The position numbers and the translations under genes were made by a program. The notes under the pieces are model-generated. The model was not told where the DNA came from and did not search any database. It saw only the letters and a program-made list of their open reading frames with translations. DNA of 34,507 nucleotides from Planctomycetota bacterium. GTDB lineage: Bacteria > Planctomycetota > Planctomycetia > Pirellulales > Pirellulaceae. The stretch lies in assembly GCA_963204965.1 (NCBI GenBank), contig CAUJKA010000358.1, forward strand, positions 1-34,507. The letters run 5' to 3'. Positions 23,145 to 30,565 of the stretch are shown here, piece by piece; the stretch's first letter is position 1, and every line of letters starts with the position of its first letter.

Positions 23145-25459
23145 GTACTTCCTCGACGATCGAATCCAGCCTTCAAGTGAACTGGCCATTACCGCTGGCC
23201 TTAGTCCTCGTTTTGTACGCGGCTTTTCTGGCATTGGCTGTTTGGCTTTATAGCTCTGAACGCGGCAATTGCTCGCGATGGCTTCGCGGAGTCATGGCCG
23301 TCCTTCGGTTCTCGCTGTTGGTTCTGGTTGTATGGATGCTCGCCGGATGGAATTGGCTAAGAGTCCGCACGGAACCGCCCGAGCTGGTGATTGCTGTGGA
23401 TGTTTCGGAAAGCATGCAGACCAATGACGGAGCTACGAGTGCTACCGGTGCTACTTCGGCTGCCAGTAACAGTTCAGCGCAAACGACGCGCCTTCAACGG
23501 GCTCAACAATTGTTGCGTCTGTCCGATGCCCAATTGGCAGATTTGAACTCGCGCTATCATCTCCGATTGTATGCCGTTGCCGATGATGCGTTGCAGGTGA
23601 ATTCGCAGGTAGCAGTAGCTCAAGAAGACCTAGCTAAGTTGACCGATTCCAACGCACTAGACTTTAAGAAGAACGCCAGTCGGCTAGGGGATAGTCTATC
23701 GCGAATCGTTCAGCGGCAAGCTGGTCGAGGCACGGCAGCAATCGTCTTCTTTAGCGATGGCATTACGACGTCGGGCACTTCGCTTTCGGATGCAGCAGAA
23801 AGAGCCCGTCGTGCGGCGATTCCCATTCAAGCGATCACCCTAGGACGTCAATCGGCTCAGCCTGACCTTCGCGTCACCGACCTGCTGTGCGAAGACCGCG
23901 TCTACTTAGGTGACCGAGTAACCATAGATGCCACGATTGCCACCAGCGAGGTTCAGGATCAGTCGGCAACCCTGAACTTGCTTGACGCAGGAACAGGCAA
24001 GGTGCTTGCGCAAAAGAGCATTCGCGTAAGTTCAGCTCAAAGTCAACAGACTGTTCAGCTTGAGTTCATTCCTGACAAGCCAGGCGAGTTGAAGCTGAAG
24101 GTCGCTCTCGATCCGCTACCGGGCGAGATCAACATTGCGAACAACGCGATTGAGCATCCGATCGTCGTTGAGAATCGAACCATTAAAGTACTGCTGGTCT
24201 TTGGAAGTCCGAGTTACGAATTTCGCTTCCTCAAACACTTCTTGGAGCGATCGACTGAAAACAGTGAGAATCGATCTGCATCATTCGAATTGAAGAGCGT
24301 GTTGCAGGATGGTGATTTGGATTATGTGCTGCAAGACAGTTCGGCGCAACGCTTTGTTCCTAGCGACACATCGGTGCTTGAAGAGTTCGACGCGTTTATC
24401 TTCGGCCAATTTGAACCCAACATCATTCCGCGCGGAGCGCAACAGGCGATCGTTCGCGCCGTCACGCAAGGCGGCGCGGGTTGCATTTTCGTTGCCGCTG
24501 ATGGTAGCTTTGTTCAACGCCTATCGGGGACTCCCCTGGCCAGCCTGCTGCCAGTTGAAGCCGCTGAGAAATCGGTGTTGCATGGATCGTTTGGCGTGGC
24601 GTCTACGAAACTTGGTGAGTCTTCCTTACCGCTGCAATGGGCCAGCAGCGCTGCCGAACGATCGGGTGTCGGGCAGAAGCTACCGGCGCTTCAATCCATT
24701 CTGCGAGTCCAAGGGCTCAAGCCCGGCGCGCAGGTGCTTGCGGAAGCAGTGTCGAACGCAGACGAGCACAATCCACTGTTGATTTCGCAGTTCGCTGGTG
24801 CGGGTCGAAGCGTCCTTTTGGCGACAGATGAGACCTATCGTTGGACAGGAGCTTTCGGGTCGGACGCTATCCATCAAACCTTCTGGGGGCAAACGCTGCG
24901 CTGGATCTCGCGCGGCAAGCTTAGCTCTTTGAATCTAGCAGAACTATTGGTCGAGCCCAAACAATCGGTTGTTGGATCGCCAGTTCGCTTGCGACTTAGA
25001 CTGCCGGCGGGTATTTCATTGCCCGATGTGGCGACTGTCCGATTGTCGTCCAGCGATGGTGGTGTAAGAAGTGAAACTCTCTCGCGAATCGCTGGAACAT
25101 CCAACAGCTATCAGTGCATCTTGAATCAACTCGGTGCCGGAAACTATCGCGCCGTGGTTACATCGCCAACCTTGACCGATCAGCCAGCGGTGGACTTTAG
25201 CGTGACGAGTCCGCCGGGTGAGCAAGCCAATTTGCAGGCTGATTCAGCCGCGATGAAGCAGCTTGCCGTTGCTTCTCGAGGGAAGCAATACGACGATTCT
25301 AGCGCCGGTGATTGGCTGAAAGAGCTTCCTGCTGGCCGCCCAACGCGACTGGGGTCATTGCCACCAGAACCGATTTGGAACAGCGCCTGGATCGCTGCTC
25401 TGTTCGTCAGCCTGATCACCGCTGAATGGCTGCTTCGCCGTCACGCTCGACTCATGTGA
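23141..25459 (+). CDS. vWA-domain membrane protein, last operon gene, 772 aa
   Basis: Two N-terminal membrane helices (about 16-36 and 50-69) lead into a vWA domain with MIDAS DVSES at 87-91 and IVFFSDGITTSGTSL near 200. Next comes a beta-rich region and a glutamine-amidotransferase-like part (TIKVLLVFGSPSYEFRFLKHFLE, EEFDAFIFGQF, GGAGCIFVAADGSF) without an evident catalytic cysteine. A C-terminal helix (AWIAALFVSLITAEWLL) precedes a basic tail. This architecture is common for the second large gene of planctomycete MoxR operons. The GTG at 23141 overlaps the previous stop (GTGA), so I prefer it over the upstream GTG frame extension to 23117. A TCC-loop hairpin follows 12 bases after the stop. 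Confidence 0.9.
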   Translation: MSTSSTIESSLQVNWPLPLALVLVLYAAFLALAVWLYSSERGNCSRWLRGVMAVLRFSLLVLVVWMLAGWNWLRVRTEPPELVIAVDVSESMQTNDGATSATGATSAASNSSAQTTRLQRAQQLLRLSDAQLADLNSRYHLRLYAVADDALQVNSQVAVAQEDLAKLTDSNALDFKKNASRLGDSLSRIVQRQAGRGTAAIVFFSDGITTSGTSLSDAAERARRAAIPIQAITLGRQSAQPDLRVTDLLCEDRVYLGDRVTIDATIATSEVQDQSATLNLLDAGTGKVLAQKSIRVSSAQSQQTVQLEFIPDKPGELKLKVALDPLPGEINIANNAIEHPIVVENRTIKVLLVFGSPSYEFRFLKHFLERSTENSENRSASFELKSVLQDGDLDYVLQDSSAQRFVPSDTSVLEEFDAFIFGQFEPNIIPRGAQQAIVRAVTQGGAGCIFVAADGSFVQRLSGTPLASLLPVEAAEKSVLHGSFGVASTKLGESSLPLQWASSAAERSGVGQKLPALQSILRVQGLKPGAQVLAEAVSNADEHNPLLISQFAGAGRSVLLATDETYRWTGAFGSDAIHQTFWGQTLRWISRGKLSSLNLAELLVEPKQSVVGSPVRLRLRLPAGISLPDVATVRLSSSDGGVRSETLSRIAGTSNSYQCILNQLGAGNYRAVVTSPTLTDQPAVDFSVTSPPGEQANLQADSAAMKQLAVASRGKQYDDSSAGDWLKELPAGRPTRLGSLPPEPIWNSAWIAALFVSLITAEWLLRRHARLM

Positions 25460-25470
25460 GCCTGTGTGCC

Positions 25471-25495
25471 ACGACGCTCCGCGTCGTTCTTCTCT
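25471..25495 (+). terminator. TCC-loop hairpin at operon end
   Basis: ACGACGC-TCC-GCGTCGT forms a perfect 7-bp stem with a 3-base loop followed by TCTTCTCT. It has the same loop, flank (TGTGCC) and tail as the hairpin at 18796, with compensating stem changes. Confidence 0.7.
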
Positions 25496-25537
25496 GGTTC
25501 AACCACAACAGTCCGTTCTTCATTGTCTTTGGTTTTC

Positions 25538-25569
25538 AATCCCACAGGCTTGCCCGGTCGGTACTTTAG
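25538..25569 (+). repeat. GGCTTGCCCGGTCGGT dispersed repeat, copy 3 of 3
   Basis: It reads AATCCCACAGGCTTGCCCGG then TCGGTACTTTAG. Here it precedes the TCTCCCGCG repeat, whereas at 3.7 kb it follows it. Confidence 0.8.
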
Positions 25570-25624
25570 TAGCGATTTTCGTAAACAACTTCAGAAGCTC
25601 GTCTGCCTGTGAAGCAGGAGTTTT

Positions 25625-25719
25625 GAATTCTCCCGCGCGCTAACAATACCGTTTAGCAAACGACTTATTCGCGGGAGAGTCGCGTGGCGAGTGGTGCGAG
25701 CCCTAAGCGGTGAGGGCGA
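25625..25719 (+). repeat. Palindromic dispersed repeat, copy 3 of 3
   Basis: The order GAATTCTCCCGCGCGC, CCGTTTAGCAAA, ATTCGCGGGAGAGTCGCG and GCGGTGAGGGCGA matches the copies at 3645-3740 and 14462-14554. The similarity fades after the GAGGGCGA end into a looser GCCGAAGT match. Confidence 0.85.
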
Positions 25720-26128
25720 TATGGGCCGGCCGAAGTCAATCGCTCATGATCAACCCTGCCGCGACTTCAATACTTGCCTGACCCTGCGACTCGAAATTAG
25801 TTCGCGAGTACAGTAGGCAAAAGAATGAGGGCAGGAGAATTGAAAACGAATTTGTTCTAACTTTTGCGTCCTACGCGTCTTTGCGTGAGCCCCTGGCTTT
25901 TGAGGTTTTCTTCTTATCTTCAGCCCAGAGGGCGACACATGCAACGCTACTTTTCACCACCCAAGGTGCTATTTCTCTGCAATCCAAGGCTTGTATCTAC
26001 AATGGGGCTCGCGTAGGATTGGCCTCCAGTGTGGAGAATAATATCATCAGCTGGCCCTATGATATTGTCCCTTTTGTCACAATATCCACTGTCTGACTTT
26101 GGATACTAAGATTGTAATCCGCCATAAC

Positions 26129-26566
26129 ATGAGCCGCTTTTCGATTAAATCAATGTTTGTTGTTGTCGGACTTGCTGCGGTTATGATCTGGACGCTCAAT
26201 TCGCTGGTCACAGTGTTTTCTCGGAAAGACCTGACAATTACAGCGATTGGCGAAACGCAATACCGAATCTATTTGTTCGCCCAATCCAATGGCTCGCTTC
26301 CAAAACAACTTGCTGAACTGCCCGAACGACCTGGGTACATGAACAGGACGCATGACGCTTGGGGAAAGCAATTGATTTATGAGATTGATGATTCTGGCGT
26401 CATCACGATCGGCAGCCTTGGCCGAGATGGAGACGCGGGTGGAACGGGAGACGACGAGGACATTTTCCGAAAATATAGATCTCGTGACGAACAGTCTGGT
26501 AGATTTATCGCTGGTGACCACCTATGGGTAGTGGACGGTGAAATCCACGACCCAAACAGCGGATAA
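26129..26566 (+). CDS. GspG C-terminal-like protein with N-terminal helix, 145 aa
   Basis: The C-terminal half has the pattern of type II secretion major pseudopilins: DAWGKQLIYEI at 76-86, then ITIGSLGRDGDAGGTGDDEDI at 92-112. In GspG proteins this part binds calcium and forms the globular domain. The N-terminus has a hydrophobic helix (SMFVVVGLAAVMIWTL) but lacks the GFTLIEL peptidase motif, so it is unlikely to be a processed pilin. The ATG at 26129 directly opens MSRFSIKSM; an upstream TTG at 26099 is less likely. An attC-like hairpin begins right at its stop codon, so it may be the first cassette of the array. Confidence 0.75.
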   Translation: MSRFSIKSMFVVVGLAAVMIWTLNSLVTVFSRKDLTITAIGETQYRIYLFAQSNGSLPKQLAELPERPGYMNRTHDAWGKQLIYEIDDSGVITIGSLGRDGDAGGTGDDEDIFRKYRSRDEQSGRFIAGDHLWVVDGEIHDPNSG

Positions 26567-26643
26567 CAAAACGATGACGCGAAGCCGCCGATGGCGCGTG
26601 TTTTGAAGCATAGATCACTCCGGCGGCTCGGTGATCGTAACCG
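26561..26643 (+). other. attC-like hairpin A (integron cassette end)
   Basis: It starts at the stop codon with GGATAACAAAACGATG. AGCCGCCG (26583-26590) pairs with CGGCGGCT (26621-26628) across a 30-base loop containing GGCGCGTGTTTTGAA and ATCACTC. The outer parts GATGACGCG and CGGTGATC pair with unpaired bases left over, as in integron attC sites. The right core box is degenerate (GTAACCG). Related hairpins lie at 30461 and 31217. Confidence 0.7.
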
Positions 26644-26807
26644 ACTGAGAGACCGACGCCGGTTACGGAGGGCGAGAATCCGCACCTTGTACTACTTCAA
26701 CGAAGTTCGAGACTTTTGGTTATAGCCTGCGGAGTGGGGTCGATTTGTAATCGCCACAGTGGACCAATAAGTCTGGAGAAGAAAGCGTTCAACCGGAGAG
26801 TCAGTTC

Positions 26808-27254
26808 ATGTCGCCTAATATCAACTTCTATTTGACGGACGATCCGTACGGAGCGTTTTCGAACTTCGCATCTTTTCCTATTCAACTCAACGGCAAGATA
26901 TGGCCAACAACGGAACATTACTTCCAGGCACAAAAATTTGCTGGGACTGAACACGAAGAACAGATTCGAGTTGAACTGTCGCCAATGAAAGCGGCGAGAA
27001 TGGGACGAGATCGTAACCGCCCATTGAGACCGGACTGGGAATCGGTAAAAGACGACGTAATGAGAACTGCACTAATTGCAAAGTTCTCGCAACACCAAGA
27101 GCTAAAATCGTTGCTATTGGGCACCGGAGACGCGTCGATTGTTGAACACACAGAAAATGACAGTTACTGGGGCGACGGGGGAGATGGGACTGGACGCAAT
27201 ATGCTTGGTATAATGCTAATGGAAATCCGATCCGAGCTACAACGAATGGGATAA
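26808..27254 (+). CDS. NADAR-family protein (YbiA-like), 148 aa
   Basis: The family signature is clear: YGAFSNF at 14-20, WPTTEHYFQAQKF at 32-44, the GRDRNRPLRPDWESVKDDVM stretch near 66-85, and a YWGDGGDGTGRNMLG motif near 121-135 (same order and spacing as family members). NADAR proteins include the riboflavin-pathway N-glycosidase YbiA and enzymes reported to remove ADP-ribose from guanine in DNA, where they act as antitoxins to DarT-like toxins. No DarT-like gene is adjacent. All motifs appear intact, so it should be active. ATG start at 26808, preceded by CCGGAGAG. It sits in the cassette-like run, 165 bp after hairpin A. Confidence 0.92.
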   Translation: MSPNINFYLTDDPYGAFSNFASFPIQLNGKIWPTTEHYFQAQKFAGTEHEEQIRVELSPMKAARMGRDRNRPLRPDWESVKDDVMRTALIAKFSQHQELKSLLLGTGDASIVEHTENDSYWGDGGDGTGRNMLGIMLMEIRSELQRMG

Positions 27255-27650
27255 TAGTCCATTGCATCGAAGTGGGTGATCGACCGATGTGATTCTTAGA
27301 AAATTTACTTGCCGCTACTCGAAAAACCAATCGAAGCCGCCAGGGATGTTGCGGTTCGAATTGAGACTGTTGAAATGGTTGCATAAGCCCTCACCGCCAA
27401 ATCCTTCGCTTCGAATACCCTGGGTTAGAACCCCAATTATCGACGAGCGCCGGGGAAAGTTGCCGTGAGGAGTATTGGACGCTAAACTAACGACTCAATC
27501 GTCGGTCGCCTCGGTCAGGAAACCCGCAGTACAAATATACCGCCGAACTCAAAAACGTACCGAAGTTGCGAGTATGGTGGTTGGCCAATAGTAGCCTAAT
27601 GCCTCGCAACTCGGCGACTTAATCATTGTTTCGCCCAACAAAGTGACGGC
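27255..27650. other. Noncoding stretch holding composite element, copy a
   Basis: About 400 bases without a credible gene between the NADAR and Mrr genes. From about 27318 to 27620 it is filled by the composite element that recurs at 29501-29882. The remaining 60 bases next to the NADAR stop show no hairpin of the attC type. Confidence 0.6.
27318..27620 (+). repeat. Composite noncoding element, copy a
   Basis: Two blocks: the first contains GCCAGGGATGTTGCGGTTCG, TTGCATA, CCCTCACCGCCAAATCCTTC and TACCCTGGGTTA; the second contains GCGCCG, GACGCTAAACTAACGACTC, ACCGAAGTTGCGA and GCAACTCG. It matches copy b at 29501-29882, where the blocks are separated by about 95 more bases. Copy a ends about 30 bases before the Mrr gene. 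Confidence 0.85.
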
Positions 27651-28217
27651 ATGTCAGACGAACGCGTGGCACGAATGTTTGAAGCAGTCGAAGATATAAC
27701 GCCGTTGGAATTCGAGCTGCTTGTGAAGCAATGGTTCGAGTCGCAGTCCGAATGGATAGACTCATTTGACGCCCAACACAGGGAACTGCTCACTGGTGCT
27801 GATGGCGAATTTGAAATCGATGTCTCAATTCGATTCAAGATGTTCGGCGGAGCTCAGTTTCACATTTTGGCCGAATGCAAAAAACACAAGAATGCGATCA
27901 AGCGAGAAATTCTTCAAATTCTCAATGATCGATTACGATCGACTGGGGCCCACAAAGGGTTTGTGTTCGCGACAGCTCCGTTTCAGTCTGGTGCTCTTGC
28001 TTACGCGAAGAAGAACGGTATTGCGCTTCTACAGATTGCGAGCGGGCGCACTATGTACATTCAAGCCACGGATGGCAAGCCGCCACCTTTGCCGCTTGGT
28101 GTCCCGAAATATGTTGCGTGGCTCTTAGAGCACAACGGCGACGGCAATATCGAACTTGAGTTGATAGGTGAAAACGACCCCGTTTATTTGACACGTCTAC
28201 TCAAAAAAGAGATATAA
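27651..28217 (+). CDS. Mrr-type restriction endonuclease-like protein, 188 aa
   Basis: A PD-(D/E)xK-type nuclease fold is suggested by FEIDVSIRFK (54-63), HILAECKKHKN (71-81) and IKREILQILNDRL (83-95), giving D57, E75 and K77 as candidate active residues. GAHKGFVFATAPFQSGALAYAKKNGIALL follows, as in Mrr_cat proteins (pfam04471). Mrr relatives cut DNA, often modified DNA, and serve as defence or quality-control enzymes. There is no N-terminal DNA-binding domain; the C-terminal part is unassigned. ATG start at 27651 follows the composite element. A different hairpin with CTAATCCTA arms lies just past the stop codon. Confidence 0.87.
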   Translation: MSDERVARMFEAVEDITPLEFELLVKQWFESQSEWIDSFDAQHRELLTGADGEFEIDVSIRFKMFGGAQFHILAECKKHKNAIKREILQILNDRLRSTGAHKGFVFATAPFQSGALAYAKKNGIALLQIASGRTMYIQATDGKPPPLPLGVPKYVAWLLEHNGDGNIELELIGENDPVYLTRLLKKEI

Positions 28218-28298
28218 CCTATTAGGATTAGGATGATGGGGTGCTTGGTTGAAGAGGTGTGGAGTGGTTGGCCAACATCTAATCCTACGTTCGAGAAG
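28217..28298 (+). other. Hairpin after Mrr gene, possible unrelated attC
   Basis: TAGGATTAGGATG (about 28223-28235) pairs with CATCTAATCCTA further on, with one extra unpaired G, across a loop of about 37 bases. ATAACC lies on its left side and CGTTCG on its right. One unpaired base in the stem and the core-like ends recall an attC site, but the sequence is unlike the other three. Confidence 0.4.
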
Positions 28299-28330
28299 GC
28301 CGCGGCTGCCAAAGCGGACGTTGGCCGCAA

Positions 28331-28368
28331 GGGATGCCACGAGGGATTTTGCGGTTCGAATGGAGACG
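28331..28368 (+). repeat. Partial third copy of composite element start
   Basis: GATGCCACGAGGGATTTTGC followed by GGTTCGAATGGAGAC matches the first 35 bases of the copies near 27338 and 29521. Similarity then ends abruptly within the leader of the 28412 gene. Confidence 0.75.
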
Positions 28369-28411
28369 CCGCCACTTGATGCTGGTTGTTTTTGTTGAAG
28401 AAGGGAATGCA

Positions 28412-28825
28412 ATGCCGCTGTTACGCTGTGTGTCTCAGGGAGGCGGAAACGCGTCGCATCTGTGCGAGCATTACGATCGTTCCGACATTGATGACGATTC
28501 ATTTGCTGCAGCGAAGACGCGAATGCAGCAGTTGATAATGGGGCTGGATCAACGACTACCGAATACGACCGTTTGGGGACTGACCTCGCACTATCTGCTC
28601 AGCTTACGAGCAACGCCCAAATATAACGACGGTCCATGGTTCGTTTGGATTGACCCGTTCTATCTGTCTTCGTTCCGAATCGCATATCGTCTACCTGATG
28701 GAGAATTGCCGATACCGGATTCCGAAATCTCCTTCTGCGTCAAGGATGTTGATCTTGCTGTGGAGCGAACGATGTTGGCACTCCGATACTCACGAGGGTG
28801 GCCCGATAGCCCGGATCTTTATTGA
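28412..28825 (+). CDS. Hypothetical protein, 137 aa
   Basis: Soluble protein of unrecognised family. It starts MPLLRCVSQGGGNASHLCEH, has a helical DDDSFAAAKTRMQQLIMGLDQR region and a late aromatic part (GPWFVWIDPFYLSSFRIAYRLPDGEL). I chose the ATG at 28412 because a good AGAAGGGA site precedes it; the frame is open from 28334 but that part overlaps the partial composite repeat. It is the third or fourth gene of the cassette-like run. No function can be assigned. Confidence 0.6.
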   Translation: MPLLRCVSQGGGNASHLCEHYDRSDIDDDSFAAAKTRMQQLIMGLDQRLPNTTVWGLTSHYLLSLRATPKYNDGPWFVWIDPFYLSSFRIAYRLPDGELPIPDSEISFCVKDVDLAVERTMLALRYSRGWPDSPDLY

Positions 28826-29087
28826 AAACCGTAGTCAACGATCGCGCAGGGAATCCATCTAAAGTGTCTGAGGCACGCATATCAAAGCAGTTCATTCCAA
28901 AGGTGCGCTTCGACGATTTACGCTTGTGGATTGATTTCGTCTCAGATGTGCTAGAGCAGGTAACGTGCCGACAGGATGCTACAATAGGGACGAACAAAAA
29001 GATGCGGCGAAGCTCGCATTGGCCATTTTGACTCGCGTTGAGTCTTCCGCTCGCACTCGGTGTTTTTAACCCCGTTGAGGTTTAAGT

Positions 29088-29381
29088 ATGTTTGGATGGT
29101 TCAAGAGACGAAAGCTGCGCGGCGCTGACCCGAACGAACCGATGGTCACGGTTTTTCTGAACCCACTCATCATGCTACTTGCCGGTGCCGAGCGCCAGAA
29201 AGGGAGTCCTTTAACCGAAGCCGAAGTACTCCATGTTCGCGATACCGCAGTGTGCGTTCAAATGACTCAGTCTCAGGCAAATAAGTTTTACGAATCTCTC
29301 GATTCACAAATGCCCGTCCCGCGATTGAACCCAGAATTTATTTGGGATGAATGGCAAGCTGTGCGTGACAGAATTCAATGA
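29088..29381 (+). CDS. Conserved hypothetical protein, 97 aa
   Basis: After a basic N-terminus (MFGWFKRRKLRG) comes a hydrophobic patch (VTVFLNPLIMLLAGAERQKG), then SPLTEAEVLHVRDTAVCVQMTQSQA and PEFIWDEWQAVRDRIQ. The TEAEVL.IRD...C..M core and WDEWQ..R end recall a small family often found in accessory genes, without assigned function. The gene has a clean GTTGAGGTTTAAG leader and ATG start at 29088. It fits the cassette pattern: short, plus strand, unrelated to neighbours. No attC-like hairpin was found after it. Confidence 0.7.
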   Translation: MFGWFKRRKLRGADPNEPMVTVFLNPLIMLLAGAERQKGSPLTEAEVLHVRDTAVCVQMTQSQANKFYESLDSQMPVPRLNPEFIWDEWQAVRDRIQ

Positions 29382-29917
29382 GCGCACTCCTGCTCGTTCT
29401 GAATCTTGCCAAATCGAGAAGATATGACGATAGTGTTTAGGCGAAATTGTTGTGTGTTTGGCGTTCTGCGATAAATTGAGCCTTGCGCGATCAACGATAA
29501 CTTCGAAAAATCAATGCATGCCACCAGGGATGTTGCGGTTCGAATGGAGACTTTGAAGCGGTTGCATAGGCCCTCACCGCCAAATCCTTCGCTTCGAATA
29601 CCCTGGGTTACGCTTGGCTCGTGGGACTCGCCTTGAACTTACCCAAGTTTGGTAGACAGTGACGCATCGTGATCGCAGAACGAAGCGGTACGATCTCCAT
29701 CAATCGACCAGCGCCGAAAAAGTTGTCCTGGCATGCGTTGAACGCTAAACTAACGACTCGATCGTTGGGGCGCTTCGGTCACGTAAACGCGAAGCCCCAA
29801 GAAAACCGAGAAACAAAATTGCACCGAAGTTGCGAAAATAGTCGCTTGGCAATGGTCGCCCAATCCCTGGCAACTCGTTGATTTCCACTGTTACATTCAT
29901 AAGGAAAACGTCCCTCG
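29382..29917. other. Noncoding stretch holding composite element, copy b
   Basis: 536 bases with no supported gene. The first 120 bases show nothing recognisable; from 29501 to 29882 the stretch is the second copy of the composite element, ending about 36 bases before the next gene. Confidence 0.6.
29501..29882 (+). repeat. Composite noncoding element, copy b
   Basis: First block about 29501-29610 (CCACCAGGGATGTTGCGGTT to TACCCTGGGTTA), then about 95 bases absent from copy a, then second block about 29704-29882 (GCGCCG, GCTAAACTAACGACTCGATC, CACCGAAGTTGCGA, GCAACTCG). Block order and spacing to the downstream gene agree with copy a. Confidence 0.85.
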
Positions 29918-30466
29918 ATGTTCACAGTCTGCACGGAACACTATTCACTTATCCTCCACGACAGGGGACTTCCCTCGATGGCGGACGAATATGCCAAGCG
30001 CGCTGTTGTGAACGAAGTCTTCGAGACATCGCGAGACGGTGGCAGCTGGTGCTACGTTGCCGTGTCAAACACGAAACGTACCGAATGGCCATTCCTCACG
30101 ATCACACAGCGATTCTGGCCGTCCGAAGGTGGATTTAATCCTGGCGTCATCCTGATTCCTGAAACGAAGCGACTATTCATTGGTGCCGGCGAAAGATTGC
30201 TGGCATACGATCTCGATATACCCCAACGATTGTGGGAAGACTCCGCTAATACTGGTTTCTGGAGTTGGGCTCGCCATGGTGACACGATTGTCATGTCGGC
30301 AGAATTGGAAATTGCTGCGTGGGATCTACTGGGACGAAAACTTTGGACAACCTATGTCGAACCTCCATGGGAATACAGCGTTTCCGGTAGCACATTGAAT
30401 CTTGATGTGATGGGCGTAAAATCACAGTTCTACTTGACAGTGGGGCCCAACGAAAAAGGCACGTAA
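29918..30466 (+). CDS. Hypothetical cassette-type protein, 182 aa
   Basis: Soluble protein, beta-rich, with tryptophan-containing strands: GSWCYVAVSNTKRTEW, RLFIGAGERLLAYDLD, TGFWSWARHGDTIVMSAELE, AAWDLLGRKLWTTYVEPPWE and LNLDVMGVKSQFYLTVGP. I recall the AELEFGxWDxxGxKLWxxxVEPPW pattern in unnamed bacterial accessory proteins, so the gene appears genuine. It may be a single blade-like or immunity-like domain. ATG start at 29918; an inner ATG (MADEYAKRA) is possible. It ends exactly at attC-like hairpin D, as cassette genes do. Confidence 0.7.
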   Translation: MFTVCTEHYSLILHDRGLPSMADEYAKRAVVNEVFETSRDGGSWCYVAVSNTKRTEWPFLTITQRFWPSEGGFNPGVILIPETKRLFIGAGERLLAYDLDIPQRLWEDSANTGFWSWARHGDTIVMSAELEIAAWDLLGRKLWTTYVEPPWEYSVSGSTLNLDVMGVKSQFYLTVGPNEKGT

Positions 30467-30547
30467 CAAACCCTTGCAAACCAAGCCGCGGGGCGCGCGG
30501 TTTTGAATTGGATAGTTGTTCTCCGCGGCCCGGTGAACTGTAACATT
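30461..30547 (+). other. attC-like hairpin D (integron cassette end)
   Basis: ACGTAAC overlaps the stop codon. AAGCCGCGG (30482-30490 or so) pairs with CCGCGGCCC (30523-30531) across a loop of about 31 bases holding GGGCGCGCGGTTTTGAA. CCGGTGAAC follows the right arm. The arms differ from hairpin A but still pair, and the loop text GCGCG..TTTTGAA is shared. Confidence 0.7.
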
Positions 30548-30565
30548 ATTTTGCTCAGTGATGCG

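Larger units (their letters stand above)
25460..26128. other. Repeat-bearing intergenic region after the operon
   Basis: No gene is supported. It holds the operon-end hairpin, the GGCTTGCCCGGTCGGT unit (25538-25569), the third TCTCCCGCG repeat (25625-25719) and a CTTCAGCCCAGAGGGCGACA unit (about 25919). The part next to the GspG-like gene has no visible repeat and should hold its promoter. Confidence 0.6.

Noticed and set aside
27352..27362. GGTTCGAAT resembling a tRNA T-loop
   Set aside because: The flanking bases do not pair as a T-stem and no acceptor or anticodon arms are found; the motif belongs to the repeated composite element.
26887..27384. Minus-strand open frame across NADAR
   Set aside because: Antisense to an intact NADAR domain.
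28822..29031. 69-residue plus-strand frame starting with TTG
   Set aside because: Weak start, irregular C-terminus and no recognised pattern; the gap before 29088 is better left noncoding.
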